Below are positions 46,601 to 53,819 of a stretch of 64,000 bases of DNA, piece after piece. The translations under genes were made by a program, and so were the position numbers. The notes below the pieces were generated by a model, which saw only the letters and a list, made by a program, of their open reading frames with translations, did no database searches and was not told the origin of the DNA. Each line of letters opens with the position of its first letter. Within the stretch, counting starts at the first letter, position 1. The stretch is from Paracentrotus lividus. Lineage: Eukaryota; Echinodermata; Echinoidea; Camarodonta; Echinidae. The stretch is taken from NCBI GenBank assembly GCA_940671915.1, contig CALNVZ010003425.1, positions 36,094,421 to 36,158,420 on the forward strand. Reading direction: 5' to 3'.

Positions 46601-49109
46601 TTTTTAATGAATGGGCATGGGTTGCTCTATCTGCTGGAACAATGCCAAAGACTTATCGGTATCAGGGTCATTGGACACACATGTGTATGATGTGGAATAA
46701 TCGGTGTGCATGTTGTGCATGGAATACATGTCAAGTGTCAATGATCATATGAGAAGCTTAACTGTACAAATATCCCACTGTGTATGGTCAAATATTGTTT
46801 TCTAATCATTAACAACAACGAGCATGAACTTCGGGCTTATTGTTTGTAATTATTGAAGGACTAAAACCACAAGGCTGCATAATTATTTCACTAATAAACA
46901 TTTCTCTGAACTAAGTTGTTGTTTGTAATATTGTAGGGCCCTGGGGTCATTCTAAAAGTTCTGAACCATCTGAAGTTTTAGTCAATAGTGCGGTACCCCT
47001 CATGTCGCTAATTTGTGTTTTGGCGGGTCGGGCATGCCACATGTACATTTGTAGAGTGTGCCCCTCAAGTACTCAACAGATCTGATTTTTTTTTTTTTTT
47101 TTTTTTTTTAATGGTGTCAATATTAAGCCTAAATCAAAATTAATATTTATTACTGAACAGTGGATACTGAAGAGAAAATAAGTTTTGCAGAGTTTTACGC
47201 CTACTTCCAAGGTATGAAAGCATGCAATAAAGTTTGGGGGTACTGGAGGTCAACTTCGCCCATGTGGGAGCATGGTTTTAGAAATTCAGGGATAAAATTC
47301 TTTTGCGGAATTGAAATATTGTACATGCAGTTTAAAATTTTCAATCTGATACTCGTCATAGTCTAGGAAATATATTTAAATTGTTGCTCACCAAATTTCT
47401 TGTAAGAAAATTTCATCATTTTTTGTTTCCATTGTGAAGTTTACATGGGATGTTATTTTTATTATTTAGGATGGGGGGTTGGTTGTCCGGACACTTAACA
47501 AAAATGAAGCCTGCTTGCTTGTCTCAGGATTAAGCCAAAAATATACATGGATGTTGAATAATGCTTATCTTCATCAATATTTCTTCTGTAGAATATTTTC
47601 TAACATTTTGTTCCAAAATACTACAAAAAGATTGCTTGTAAACATTTTCAAATGGCTGGTCAAAATCGTTTGTCCAGACACACAACCTGTCCGGACATAC
47701 AATAACTGGGTACAATGTATAGATCCTCTACAACAAATTTTCACCAACAACTTTACAACAAATTTTCAACAATAACAATTATGTGTGCACTGTGCAGGGG
47801 TGTTTTGACTACCCGTTAATGTGCAATAAAAATTATTTATTATTTTCCTCTACATTTTACTCAAGACGGAGTCATCAGAATTATGAGAGTAGAGTAGTTC
47901 CATATTTTTGAAAATAAGTTATTGCTTATATTAAATCTGGAGTAAGAATGCCAATGCAAACAATCTAGCATCAACTTCAACTTGTCTACTTATCATTATG
48001 TCACACAATAAAATAGATTATTCACTTATGTCTGAAGTGGAGTATTAAGGCAGTAGCAATGCGAATGAAATAGTAATTTTTAGCATCAACTTTTCTACCT
48101 ATCATTTTAATTTTTTATGTCACACAATTATCATTTCAAAAATTAAACATAACCCCATAAACAATCTAGCCTAGAGTTTCAGAGAAAACCTACTCTTTTG
48201 TTCCAAAAACAAATGTGGCATGCCACGAGGTAAACAGGTATTTTGCAATCACTCTACAAAGGCAATAACCCACCCCTCTCTTTCAGTTTTATCTCAGTTC
48301 AAGTTCAATGAAAAGACCACTCCCACACACACACACTGTAATATAGTCTGTATACTGACATGAGTCTATACGCTTGACCTCACACAGTCGAACGCGTCAG
48401 TTCAACTGTTCGCGTGGGGCCGCATCGTCAGCGGCACCTTGTATTAACAGCATCCTGCTGTGAACATTCACGATTTGTCGTATGCAAATATTGACAAGTG
48501 CCAAAAACATCTTTGTTTATCATAAATTATCAACCATTTACACGAAAAAACTAACAGAATTCCGATCCTTGGAATATATGCACTGCCAATAAAACTTGAA
48601 ATCGATCAAACACGTTACGAAAAATAACAAAAAATGGGAGTTTGTACATGTATAAAAATATGATTTCTTGTCTGATTTGAAATGAAAAATAAAACTAACC
48701 TTGGTCTCAAATCGTCCAGCTCCGTTTTGTACTTCCCACAATCAATCTGTAATTTTGCCTTTTCCGCAGCTGTTTCATCCAGCAACTTTCGGGCATCAGC
48801 TAATTCCTTTTCATATAAAACCTTGATGCTGTCCAGTTCCCGGGTTTGCGTTTCTTCAAAAGAAGAAATTTGAACTTGAAGTCGTCCATTGTCGAGTTCC
48901 AGTTGGCGAACTCGATCAATGTAACTTGCCAGGCGATCGTTGAGGCTGATCAGCTCCTCTTTCTCTTCATGCCGAGAAATCTTCGCTGGACTGAGTAAGG
49001 AGCTTGATTTTGACGGAGATGCTGATCTGGGTTTTGGTGTTGAAGTTGTCTTGAACTCCGTCCTAGTAGATCGCTTTTCGTATCTCTGGCTCTTCGTTTG
49101 GGACGCCAT
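25478..49109 (-). CDS. nuclear lamin, complete 10-exon gene, 567 residues
   Basis: Nuclear lamin, the intermediate-filament protein of the inner nuclear membrane. Coding exons are 49109-48700, 40260-40071, 34007-33915, 31608-31438, 29970-29845, 29205-28985, 28458-28278, 27759-27532, 26798-26745 and 25507-25478. All have GT-AG introns and a continuous frame. In order: a Ser-rich head with the likely mitotic CDK1 site LLSPAK; a coiled-coil rod from [20 protein letters not shown] to the end motif [10 protein letters not shown]; an NLS (TKRRRVE); an Ig-like tail ([30 protein letters not shown]); and the C-terminal CaaX box CTLM for farnesylation. The long coil 1B and CaaX box make it a B-type lamin. 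Lengths of exons 4, 5 and 6 (171, 126, 221) equal those of human LMNA as I recall them. The head-to-CaaX order is complete, with a shorter tail spacer than vertebrate lamins. Confidence 0.97.
25628..26374. mobile_element. piggyBac-like MITE, TTAA target site, in lamin intron 9
   Basis: Flanked on both sides by TTAA (25624-25627, 26375-26378). The ends are CCCTAATCAGGCCGGG and CCCGGCCTGGTTAGGG, imperfect complements. TTAA duplication with CCCTA-type ends is the hallmark of piggyBac elements. The interior (747 bp) has two homopolymer tracts (C at 25688, G at 26336) and no transposase. Confidence 0.75.
26745..26798 (-). CDS. lamin exon 9
   Basis: Eighteen codons, [18 protein letters not shown], phase 0 at both ends. 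It corresponds to the last strand of the Ig-fold (EEVAMRK in human lamin A) and the linker to the CaaX exon. Donor GAG then GTAACT. Confidence 0.9.
26799..27531. other. lamin intron 8
   Basis: AT-rich intron with a C-run at 27218-27233 and A/T-rich tracts near 27430-27500. No other feature is seen. Confidence 0.6.
27532..27759 (-). CDS. lamin exon 8, Ig-like tail domain
   Basis: 76 codons from [11 protein letters not shown] to LVDASGE, phase 0 at both ends. It holds most of the lamin-tail Ig-fold, with the conserved [29 protein letters not shown] and SWGTGDNV segments. Its 228 nt equal human LMNA exons 8 and 9 combined (108 and 120). The Ig-fold binds chromatin partners and emerin-type proteins in vertebrates. 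Partial copies lie immediately upstream in intron 7. Confidence 0.97.
27836..27915 (-). pseudogene. duplicate of the start of lamin exon 8 (copy B)
   Basis: An 80-bp copy of the first part of exon 8 with its acceptor (TTTAATCTCAG). It reads [18 protein letters not shown] and then HPYKFTPKY with no frameshift, and then diverges, lacking the rest of the Ig-fold. The frame runs on to a stop about 50 bases further. A weak donor (GTATCG) follows KFTPK. Splicing in would truncate the tail or shift the frame, so this is most likely a decoy or dead exon. Confidence 0.8.
27985..28038 (-). pseudogene. second, more decayed duplicate of lamin exon 8 (copy C)
   Basis: It keeps the same acceptor (TTTAATCTCAG) and the first bases GACCAAGCCCTTG, then a TGA occurs in the exon frame after DQALA. 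The intronic sequence between copies (AAAACTACTT, ACAAGAACATCC) is also duplicated, so a unit of about 123-156 bp was repeated in tandem. Confidence 0.75.
28278..28458 (-). CDS. lamin exon 7, NLS and start of tail
   Basis: It encodes (R)[16 protein letters not shown] followed by the nuclear localisation signal TKRRRVEDE, a linker, and the first Ig-fold strand [12 protein letters not shown]. The acceptor phase is 2 and the donor phase is 0, as at the human LMNA exon 7/8 border. TPPR next to the rod end resembles the C-terminal mitotic phosphorylation site of lamins. Confidence 0.97.
28459..28984. other. lamin intron 6
   Basis: An unremarkable AT-rich intron of 526 bp. No repeat or exon is seen. 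Confidence 0.6.
28985..29205 (-). CDS. lamin exon 6, end of the rod
   Basis: 73 codons plus two bases, from [14 protein letters not shown] to the rod-end motif [17 protein letters not shown]. The 221 nt and phase 2 donor match human LMNA exon 6. Confidence 0.98.
29206..29844. other. lamin intron 5
   Basis: AT-rich intron of 639 bp; no exon or defined repeat. Small frames at 29104-29565 on the plus strand are chance. Confidence 0.6.
29845..29970 (-). CDS. lamin exon 5, coil 2
   Basis: 42 codons, [18 protein letters not shown] through EITTIRAQ, phase 0 at both ends, 126 nt as in human LMNA exon 5. It is heptad coiled coil. Donor CAG then GTCAGT. Confidence 0.97.
29971..31437. other. lamin intron 4
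   Basis: It carries one fold-back element at about 30089-30250 whose right end reads ACAAACAACCTGGTAAAACACCCCC, split here as ACAAACAACC and TGGTAAAACACC. It belongs to the family also seen at 34067 and 35047. No extra exon is seen. Confidence 0.5.
31438..31608 (-). CDS. lamin exon 4, coil 1B to coil 2
   Basis: 57 codons, [18 protein letters not shown] through ETESLYFSK, phase 0 at both ends, 171 nt as in human LMNA exon 4. It includes the region after the lamin-specific six-heptad insertion of coil 1B. Acceptor GATATAG, donor AAG then GTAATA. Confidence 0.97.
31826..32023. mobile_element. MITE with GGGTGTTTCAC ends
   Basis: The left end (GGGGGTGTTTCACAAAAGAG) and right end (CTATTTACAAAGCACCCC) are complements with mismatches. 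Inner arms pair AGTCGCACTTAAATTC with GAATTTAAGTGCGACT. A related copy lies at 51129-51292. Confidence 0.75.
33059..33526. mobile_element. possible element with TTAAAGG ends
   Basis: GC-richer, CpG-containing stretch bounded by TTAAAGG and CCTTTAA in otherwise AT-rich intron. The inverted ends match over only about seven bases. It could be a transposon remnant inserted at TTAA; weak support. Confidence 0.35.
33915..34007 (-). CDS. lamin exon 3, coil 1B
   Basis: 31 codons, [19 protein letters not shown] through QLFKE, phase 0 at both ends. [14 protein letters not shown] is the typical lamin coil 1B sequence. The exon is 93 nt, not 126 as in human LMNA, because the preceding intron lies 33 nt further along. 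Confidence 0.97.
34067..34219. mobile_element. fold-back MITE of the GGTGTTTCA/TGGTAAAACACC family
   Basis: The left end reads GGTGTTTCATCAAGTCGTTC and the right end reads TGAGTTGGTAAAACACCCC, with inner arms TCGTAAGTTAC and GTAACTTTA. It is a close relative of the element at 35047-35231 and of that in intron 4. Confidence 0.7.
34585..35040. mobile_element. 455-bp MITE, TTAAAGGTAGT ends
   Basis: Starts TTAAAGGTAGTGTCAGCC and ends with GGCTGATACTACCTTTAA. The inverted repeat is about 24 bases. The interior is GC-richer with CpG words. No coding capacity. Confidence 0.75.
35047..35231. mobile_element. fold-back MITE, second copy of the intron 2 family
   Basis: Left end GGTGGTTTTTCACCAAGTCG and right end CAACTTGGTGAAACACCTCC; inner arms carry TCGTAACTTAC. 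Found seven bases after the previous MITE. The two sit side by side within 34.5-35.3 kb. Confidence 0.7.
36101..39367. mobile_element. 3.3-kb fold-back element with about 0.9-1.0 kb arms, in lamin intron 2
   Basis: The outer ends are GGTATGGCATGCCATAAGGG (36104-36123) and the complement of nearly the same words ending at 39367. The left arm runs to about 37095 and the right arm from about 38395. Shared arm landmarks are a region of tandem TTTCACTTTTCACAAAATATA words, TGTTTACACTG, TCTCGCA, CGAACGCACAGTGTACAATA, AATTCATTCCTCTATCGCAGTAA and a block with GGCGGCGCTAC. The spacer 37096-38394 has no transposase; its open frame with KTKQNK words is low complexity. Arms differ by indels and substitutions. 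It lies wholly within lamin intron 2. Confidence 0.8.
39845..40040. mobile_element. pogo/Tigger-like MITE next to lamin exon 2
   Basis: Starts CAGTCAACCTTG then TCTAAGTCGAA and ends CAAGGTTGACTG, flanked by TA on both sides. CAGTCAACCT with AAGTCGAA is typical of pogo/Tigger ends. The right end lies 30 bases from the exon 2 donor site (GTTAGC at 40070-40065, minus strand). Confidence 0.7.
40071..40260 (-). CDS. lamin exon 2, coil 1B
   Basis: One split codon plus 63 codons, (R)[15 protein letters not shown] through [11 protein letters not shown]. Acceptor CTAACAG, donor CAG then GTTAGC. 190 nt; with exon 3 (93) it totals 283, exactly human LMNA exons 2 plus 3 (157 plus 126). Confidence 0.97.
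40261..48699. other. lamin intron 1, 8.4 kb
   Basis: AT-rich with GA-rich patches (42087-42130, 42290-42340), many TACATGTA words, a C-run at 46271 and a T-run at 47085-47109. An exon-like stretch at 47161-47211 (plus strand) and the TGTCCGGAC element at 47469-47704 are described elsewhere. Open frames at 45723-45965 and 45980-46360 are not supported as exons. Confidence 0.5.
47469..47704. mobile_element. dispersed TGTCCGGAC element, second copy
   Basis: Opposite orientation to 16854-17070. It begins GGATGGGGGGTTGGTTGTCC and ends TTTGTCCAGACACACAACC then TGTCCGGACATACAATAA. Length 236 bp. One of the four palindromic words is mutated (GTCCAGAC). Confidence 0.65.
48700..49109 (-). CDS. lamin exon 1, head and start of rod
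   Basis: 136 codons plus two bases. The head (about 53 residues) is rich in Ser, Thr, Lys and Arg and has SPSK and LLSPAK, likely CDK1 sites that drive lamina disassembly. The rod begins [20 protein letters not shown]. The ATG has context AATC-ATG-G. Donor CCAAG then GTTAGT, phase 2, the same phase as human LMNA exon 1. Confidence 0.98.
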
Positions 49110-49250
49110 GATTTAAGAAAATAGTTGGGTTCACGAAAATAAACGCGTCGGACTGAACTTATTTGGCCCGCACAAACGATACACAAGCACGGTGCAGCTC
49201 TGGCGGCGATATATCCCCGATGAACCCACACACGCGAAACATGCGAAAAG

Positions 49251-49300
49251 CCCGGAAGTAAAATCTAACGGTAAACTCAACCTTCCTGAAAGTCACGTGA
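49251..49300 (-). promoter_or_regulatory. putative lamin promoter sites
   Basis: On the minus strand, TTTTACTTCCGGG (an ETS/GABP-type site) lies about 145 bases before the ATG, and TCACGTGA (E-box) lies at 49293-49300. No TATA box is evident. TSS position is unknown. Confidence 0.5.
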
Positions 49301-51127
49301 TTAAAGTTAACAAATCGTAATCCAGAAACGTGTTGTACAGCGGGAAATTTGTTTCGAACGTGGGTGGGTGTATGACAAAACTATTATTTATATACTATCA
49401 TACTGATATAGTTGGTAAGGTATGGTTTCTCTTTTCTCCAAGGTATCATACTCTTTTCTCCAAGATGATACAAAATAATATGACATACTAGTGTATATAC
49501 ATCGGATATAATGCTACGGACGGAACACTCTATTCAGAACCAATGGCTCTGTTTTGAATCTGGATTCTTCCTAGAGGTCCCACATAATAAATAAGCCCAA
49601 GAAAACACAAATTATGCCTGAAAATAATCTTGAACATCTCATTTTCAACCCCCTCCCCCCCCCAAAAAAAAAAAAAATATATATATATTTAAAAATTGTG
49701 AAAAAGGTCAAAACTAGTATAAGTAATGTACTAAGAAATATATGGAAGTTATTGGCCCTAATTTACAAATTGTCTTTTTAGTAGTCTAGCAATGTGAGAT
49801 TAATCAATATTTTTATGTTTATGCGGTAGTTACCATGAAATGAAATTTAACCATGCTCATTATATTGGGAGTAGCTTGTACAATAGACTTAAGAACTTTA
49901 TAAAACAATAAAGTCATTATGCTAATTAATCTTCTTAATATTTCACTGTTATTTAGTTGGGTAACAGACGCATGCAAGTTGTTAAATAGGATAAAAGAGC
50001 TCACTGTTTCACAGTTTTCACAACATCCATTTTTTGCAAATTTCCATAAAATGATGGCAAAAGGAGTGAATACTATCGGTGATGTCACAAATCATCGGAT
50101 AGCGATTGCGTTTGGTGATGTGGAGAGCAGTGCAAGCAATTACTGATTACTGACTGACTTTCATCATTTTATAAAGAGAAATTTTATGAAAAATATGTGT
50201 GACATTTGTGATGCAATAGAGGAATCACTGAAAAGATGAGGAGTTCTCCTTTTGTTTATAAATGCAACATATAAATTGTGGGGACAAAAATAGGTAAGCT
50301 AGCTGAAATGAGAGCACTTTCTACATTTGGATTTCCTTTTTATTGATGCACTCTGTATAACGAGATAGTTTCCTTGATGCCAAGTAGTTTTCTATACATT
50401 TTGAAGTACAATGGACTTCACAATGTTAAGTAGGCCTTGATTTACAAAAACCAGTGGTGGATCCAGGATTTGAAAATAAAAGGTGCTCTAGACTGGATGA
50501 GGGGATGAGCTGCCAAAATTTTCCTATTTCAACATGTACAGTCAATGAAGGGTTTTCAAATTATTAAGGGGGTGTGCCTAACCTAACCCTGCGCCCCGCC
50601 TTGACCTGCCACTGTAGCTTGTAAACAAAATAATAAATGTTTAAAAAAATACATATACAAGTTCAAATAAACAGCAACAGCCTGCAAACAAATATCGTTA
50701 ATGTTGTTATAAATGATTTTTAATATATCACAACCCATGATATTATGAATTAGTTCATTGCACATTATTTACAAACAATCAATTTACTAAGAATATAAGG
50801 TCTGTATTTAAAAAAAATCATACACATAAACAAAAATGGAAGGATCAATGAAATATTATTAGGATTGAAAAACAAATAGGAATGTGGATTCTAAATGGTA
50901 CAGCCACATACACTTATTCTATATAATATTTAAATATCTCTTATTAGATATCCTCTCTTTTTACTATAATTATGATACAATTATATTAAAGTATATAAGC
51001 TACAGAACTGAAACGCTATAAAATCACTTGTACATTTTATTGCACATAACTATGTGGCCTATTCACTCTTAGTGGATGTTGCATTTTCATTTATATCATG
51101 CCATCAATGCTATAGCTAGATTAGCAC
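49301..51127. other. intergenic, no gene seen
   Basis: AT-rich sequence between the lamin promoter and VPS33B 3' end. Low-complexity C/A and TA tracts at 49650-49690. An open frame at 49919-50146 has no splice partner. Confidence 0.4.
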
Positions 51128-51128
51128 C

Positions 51129-51292
51129 AGGGGGTGTTTCACAAAAACTTCAAAGGTACTAGTAAATAGACTTAATTCTCAATGACGCATGATCTGACCA
51201 ATGACATGATAAATAATGAACCACACTCTACTAGGAATTTAAGTGAGACTTTAAGTCTACTCTCTATAATTACTATTTGTGAAATACTCCCC
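51129..51292. mobile_element. MITE, relative of 31826-32023
   Basis: Left end GGGGGTGTTTCACAAAAACT, right end TTTGTGAAATACTCCCC. Inner words AATTTAAGTGAGACTTTAAG and GCATGATCTGACCAAT match the lamin intron 3 copy. Confidence 0.7.
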
Positions 51293-51807
51293 AAGAGTAT
51301 AATGTATGAGAGGCATGCCCACTAAATGGAAAAAATACCTTAACCATATTATCAGGTTTTGGATCTCTTCCAGTTTTCATTCATATATGCATGGTAAAAC
51401 ATTATAACTACAAATCCTGCATTCTTAAAGTAAGTACTGTTTTAAGACATAAATAAACCACTAATGAGATGCATATTAAACAATGACTTAACCTTAAGTG
51501 CAAGTCCTTACATATTGTCAGTGAATAATTTTACTGGTATGATGATCCAAGTTGAGAACAATACTCATTTTGTTCATGTATTACTAATACATACAATTAC
51601 CTCCTGCACCCTTTCAGTCATTCATCTTTTACATACTCCCTCAATAACATCCAATAAATACCGACACCTCCATTATCATTTAGCTCATAATCACTGACCA
51701 TAAAAGAAACCAACATTTAGTGAGTCAAAATTATCTCCAGGGACTATAAGATATAAGAACTATTACTCATACAAACTTAGTCACTTGCACTGGAATCTAA
51801 CCGTAAC

Positions 51808-51984
51808 CATGGATACTACTAGTAGTCTCCATTAGTAATGTGATTTGGACCATTAGGGTTACGGCATGGATACTACTAGTAGTAGTATCCATGCCCTAAT
51901 CCTAATGGTCCAAATCACATTAGGGCATGGATACTACTAGTAGTAGTATCCATGCCCTAATCCTAATGGTCCAAATCACATTAC
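51808..51984. repeat. nested palindrome, TACTACTAGTAGTA core
   Basis: A near-perfect palindrome (CATGGATACTAC and GTAGTATCCATG around TAGTA) occurs twice within a direct repeat of about 63 bp. An inverted copy of TAATGTGATTTGGACCATTA borders the left side. Probably a hairpin element that duplicated in tandem. Confidence 0.75.
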
Positions 51985-52115
51985 TGATAGTTCAACACCA
52001 AGTAAGACTGGTCCCAAGACCAAGCTTATTATAATTTTGGTGCTGTGCAGATGTAAAAATTCGCCAAACACCTACAAAAACAAGATGAATCCTCGACCGC
52101 GCGCGGTCGAAATAT

Positions 52116-52702
52116 ATGCCTCCGCCATTGCCAGATCAGAAAAAAATCGCACTTTCATCTATTCATTTTGCTTTTATATAGAATGACATTTTTGACCTTG
52201 ACCTTTGACCTTGTGACCCTAAACCTAATCAGACCATATTCCTCTGGTGATAGATACTACCCTTAAATTTAAAGTTTACATCTTAATTGGTTCCCGAGAT
52301 ATCGCGATGACAAACTCAATACATGGATTTTTAACATCTTGACCTCTGTGACCCTCGACCTTTGACCTATATAATCCATAATCTAATCAGATCATCTTCC
52401 TATGGTGGTAAATACTACAACTAAGTTTGAAGCTCATATCTCAAATGGTTCTTGAGATATCGCGATAACGAACTCAATACATAGAATTTCACTATTTTTG
52501 ATCTCCGTGACCTTGACCTTTGACCTACATACGCCAAAATCTAATCAGATCATCTTCCTATGGGGGTACATACTATCCCCAAGTTTGAAGTTGATATCTC
52601 AAGTGGTTCTTGAGATCGCGATAACGAGCAAGCGGGACGTACGGACGGACGGACAACCCGAAAACATGATGCCTCCGGCACCACCTTCGGTGGCGGAGGC
52701 AT
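52116..52702. repeat. element with three about 150-bp units rich in TGACCTTTGACC
   Basis: Bounded by inverted ends ATGCCTCCGCCA and TGGCGGAGGCAT. Units repeat near 52190, 52340 and 52500, each with TGACCTTTGACCT, AATCTAATCAGA, TTCCTATGG and TTCTTGAGATATCGCGAT. It ends with CGGACGGACGGAC and a 12-bp hairpin (GCCTCCGGCACC against GGTGGCGGAGGC). This type of repeat is familiar from marine invertebrate genomes by general impression. Confidence 0.8.
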
Positions 52703-53147
52703 AATAAGGTCAACATTGAAACTTGAATTCACCACTGCCTTTCCAAATGCACCTGTATACCAAAGATTAATGAAGACTTATTTCAAAACGGAAGTATCAT
52801 AGCGACACTATATACTGAGCGCCATTCAAAAGTTATCTTGATAAAAAATATGTTTTGACAAAACGATTGTCAATTACAATAAGTAAATTAGCCAGTAATG
52901 ATATCATAATGGAGGAATGTTTGGAGGAGATAAGTACATATTGCAGTATGAATGATGTAAAGTATTGATATTTTTGTGATCATTCAAGTGGGCAAATATT
53001 ATTGGGTCTATGAGAAATGTGTTTTATAGCATTACCAGCTCATATTGGAAACTTGAAACAGTTTTGGATGGAAATGGTCGGGTTTGGGAGGTATGTACAC
53101 AGCTCTAGTTGAATTTTATCCTTGGTGCAGTATCCTCTTGGTCTTAC

Positions 53148-53700
53148 AGCAGTTGGTCTAACTCTCTTATTGTCTAATACTACACAGGCTCAATCCATTT
53201 GGTCTACTGATAATTTTGTCTAACTCCCCCTTGGTCAAATACATACTTTATCTAATACTCATTTGGTCTAATTTCCAATCTGACTTATAGCCAAATTGTC
53301 TAACTGTATTTTCATCTATTTTCTAAATTAATATTTGGTCCAGTTTGTTACAGGAATTGACTGAGTGCTGTTACACCAAGTGGACATTAAACCAAATGGA
53401 CATTACGCAAAAAAGGAATTAGATGATAAATAGGCAAAGTGGCAATTAGAGCAAAAGGTAATTAGACAAACTGGTTGGAGACCTGGGGAGCGTTTCATGA
53501 AAGGACTTGTCGGACGTTTTATCCGACAAACTGTTATAAGCTACTGAAATGCTTGCATCTGATTGGCTGATAGCAAATTTGTCGGATAAAACGTCCGACA
53601 AGTCCTTTGATGAAATGCCCCCCAGATGTATTTAGACCAAGCGCCGGATGGGACCAAATGGGTATTAGTAGACCAAGTGGCAATCTACCGCTGTAGGATA
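53148..53700. repeat. second GGTCTAAT array, interrupted by a MITE
   Basis: Units such as TTTGGTCTAATTTCC repeat from 53148 to about 53330, then reversed units (ACCAAGTGGACATTA) from 53378 to 53475 and 53627-53695. A palindromic MITE (53485-53623) sits inside the array. It lies directly after the VPS33B stop, in its probable 3' UTR or flank. Confidence 0.8.
53485..53623. mobile_element. 139-bp MITE nested in the GGTCTAAT array
   Basis: Arms: GGAGCGTTTCATGAAAGGAC and GTCCTTTGATGAAATGCCCC, continuing as TTGTCGGACGTTTTATCC against GGATAAAACGTCCGACAA. Nearly perfect hairpin, loop about 50 bases. Confidence 0.85.
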
Positions 53701-53742
53701 TGTGGAACTGGTCAGAATTAGTCCTGCTCCATCTCACTTAGA

Positions 53743-53819
53743 TCAACATGGATCCTTGATAGATGCCATCAGCTTGTTGCCATTGGTAACGGATGTTGTC
53801 GCAATTATGAATGTGTAAT
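53743..53819 (-). CDS. VPS33B: VPS33B last exon
   Basis: Encodes (N)[20 protein letters not shown] and then KDPC with a TGA stop. Acceptor CTCCTTTCAG. It matches the human end (FLTTAVTNSARLM). Confidence 0.95.

Noticed and set aside
47479..47775. 98-codon frame on the plus strand
   Set aside because: It begins inside the TGTCCGGAC element, is not kept in the other copy and has no start context or similarity.
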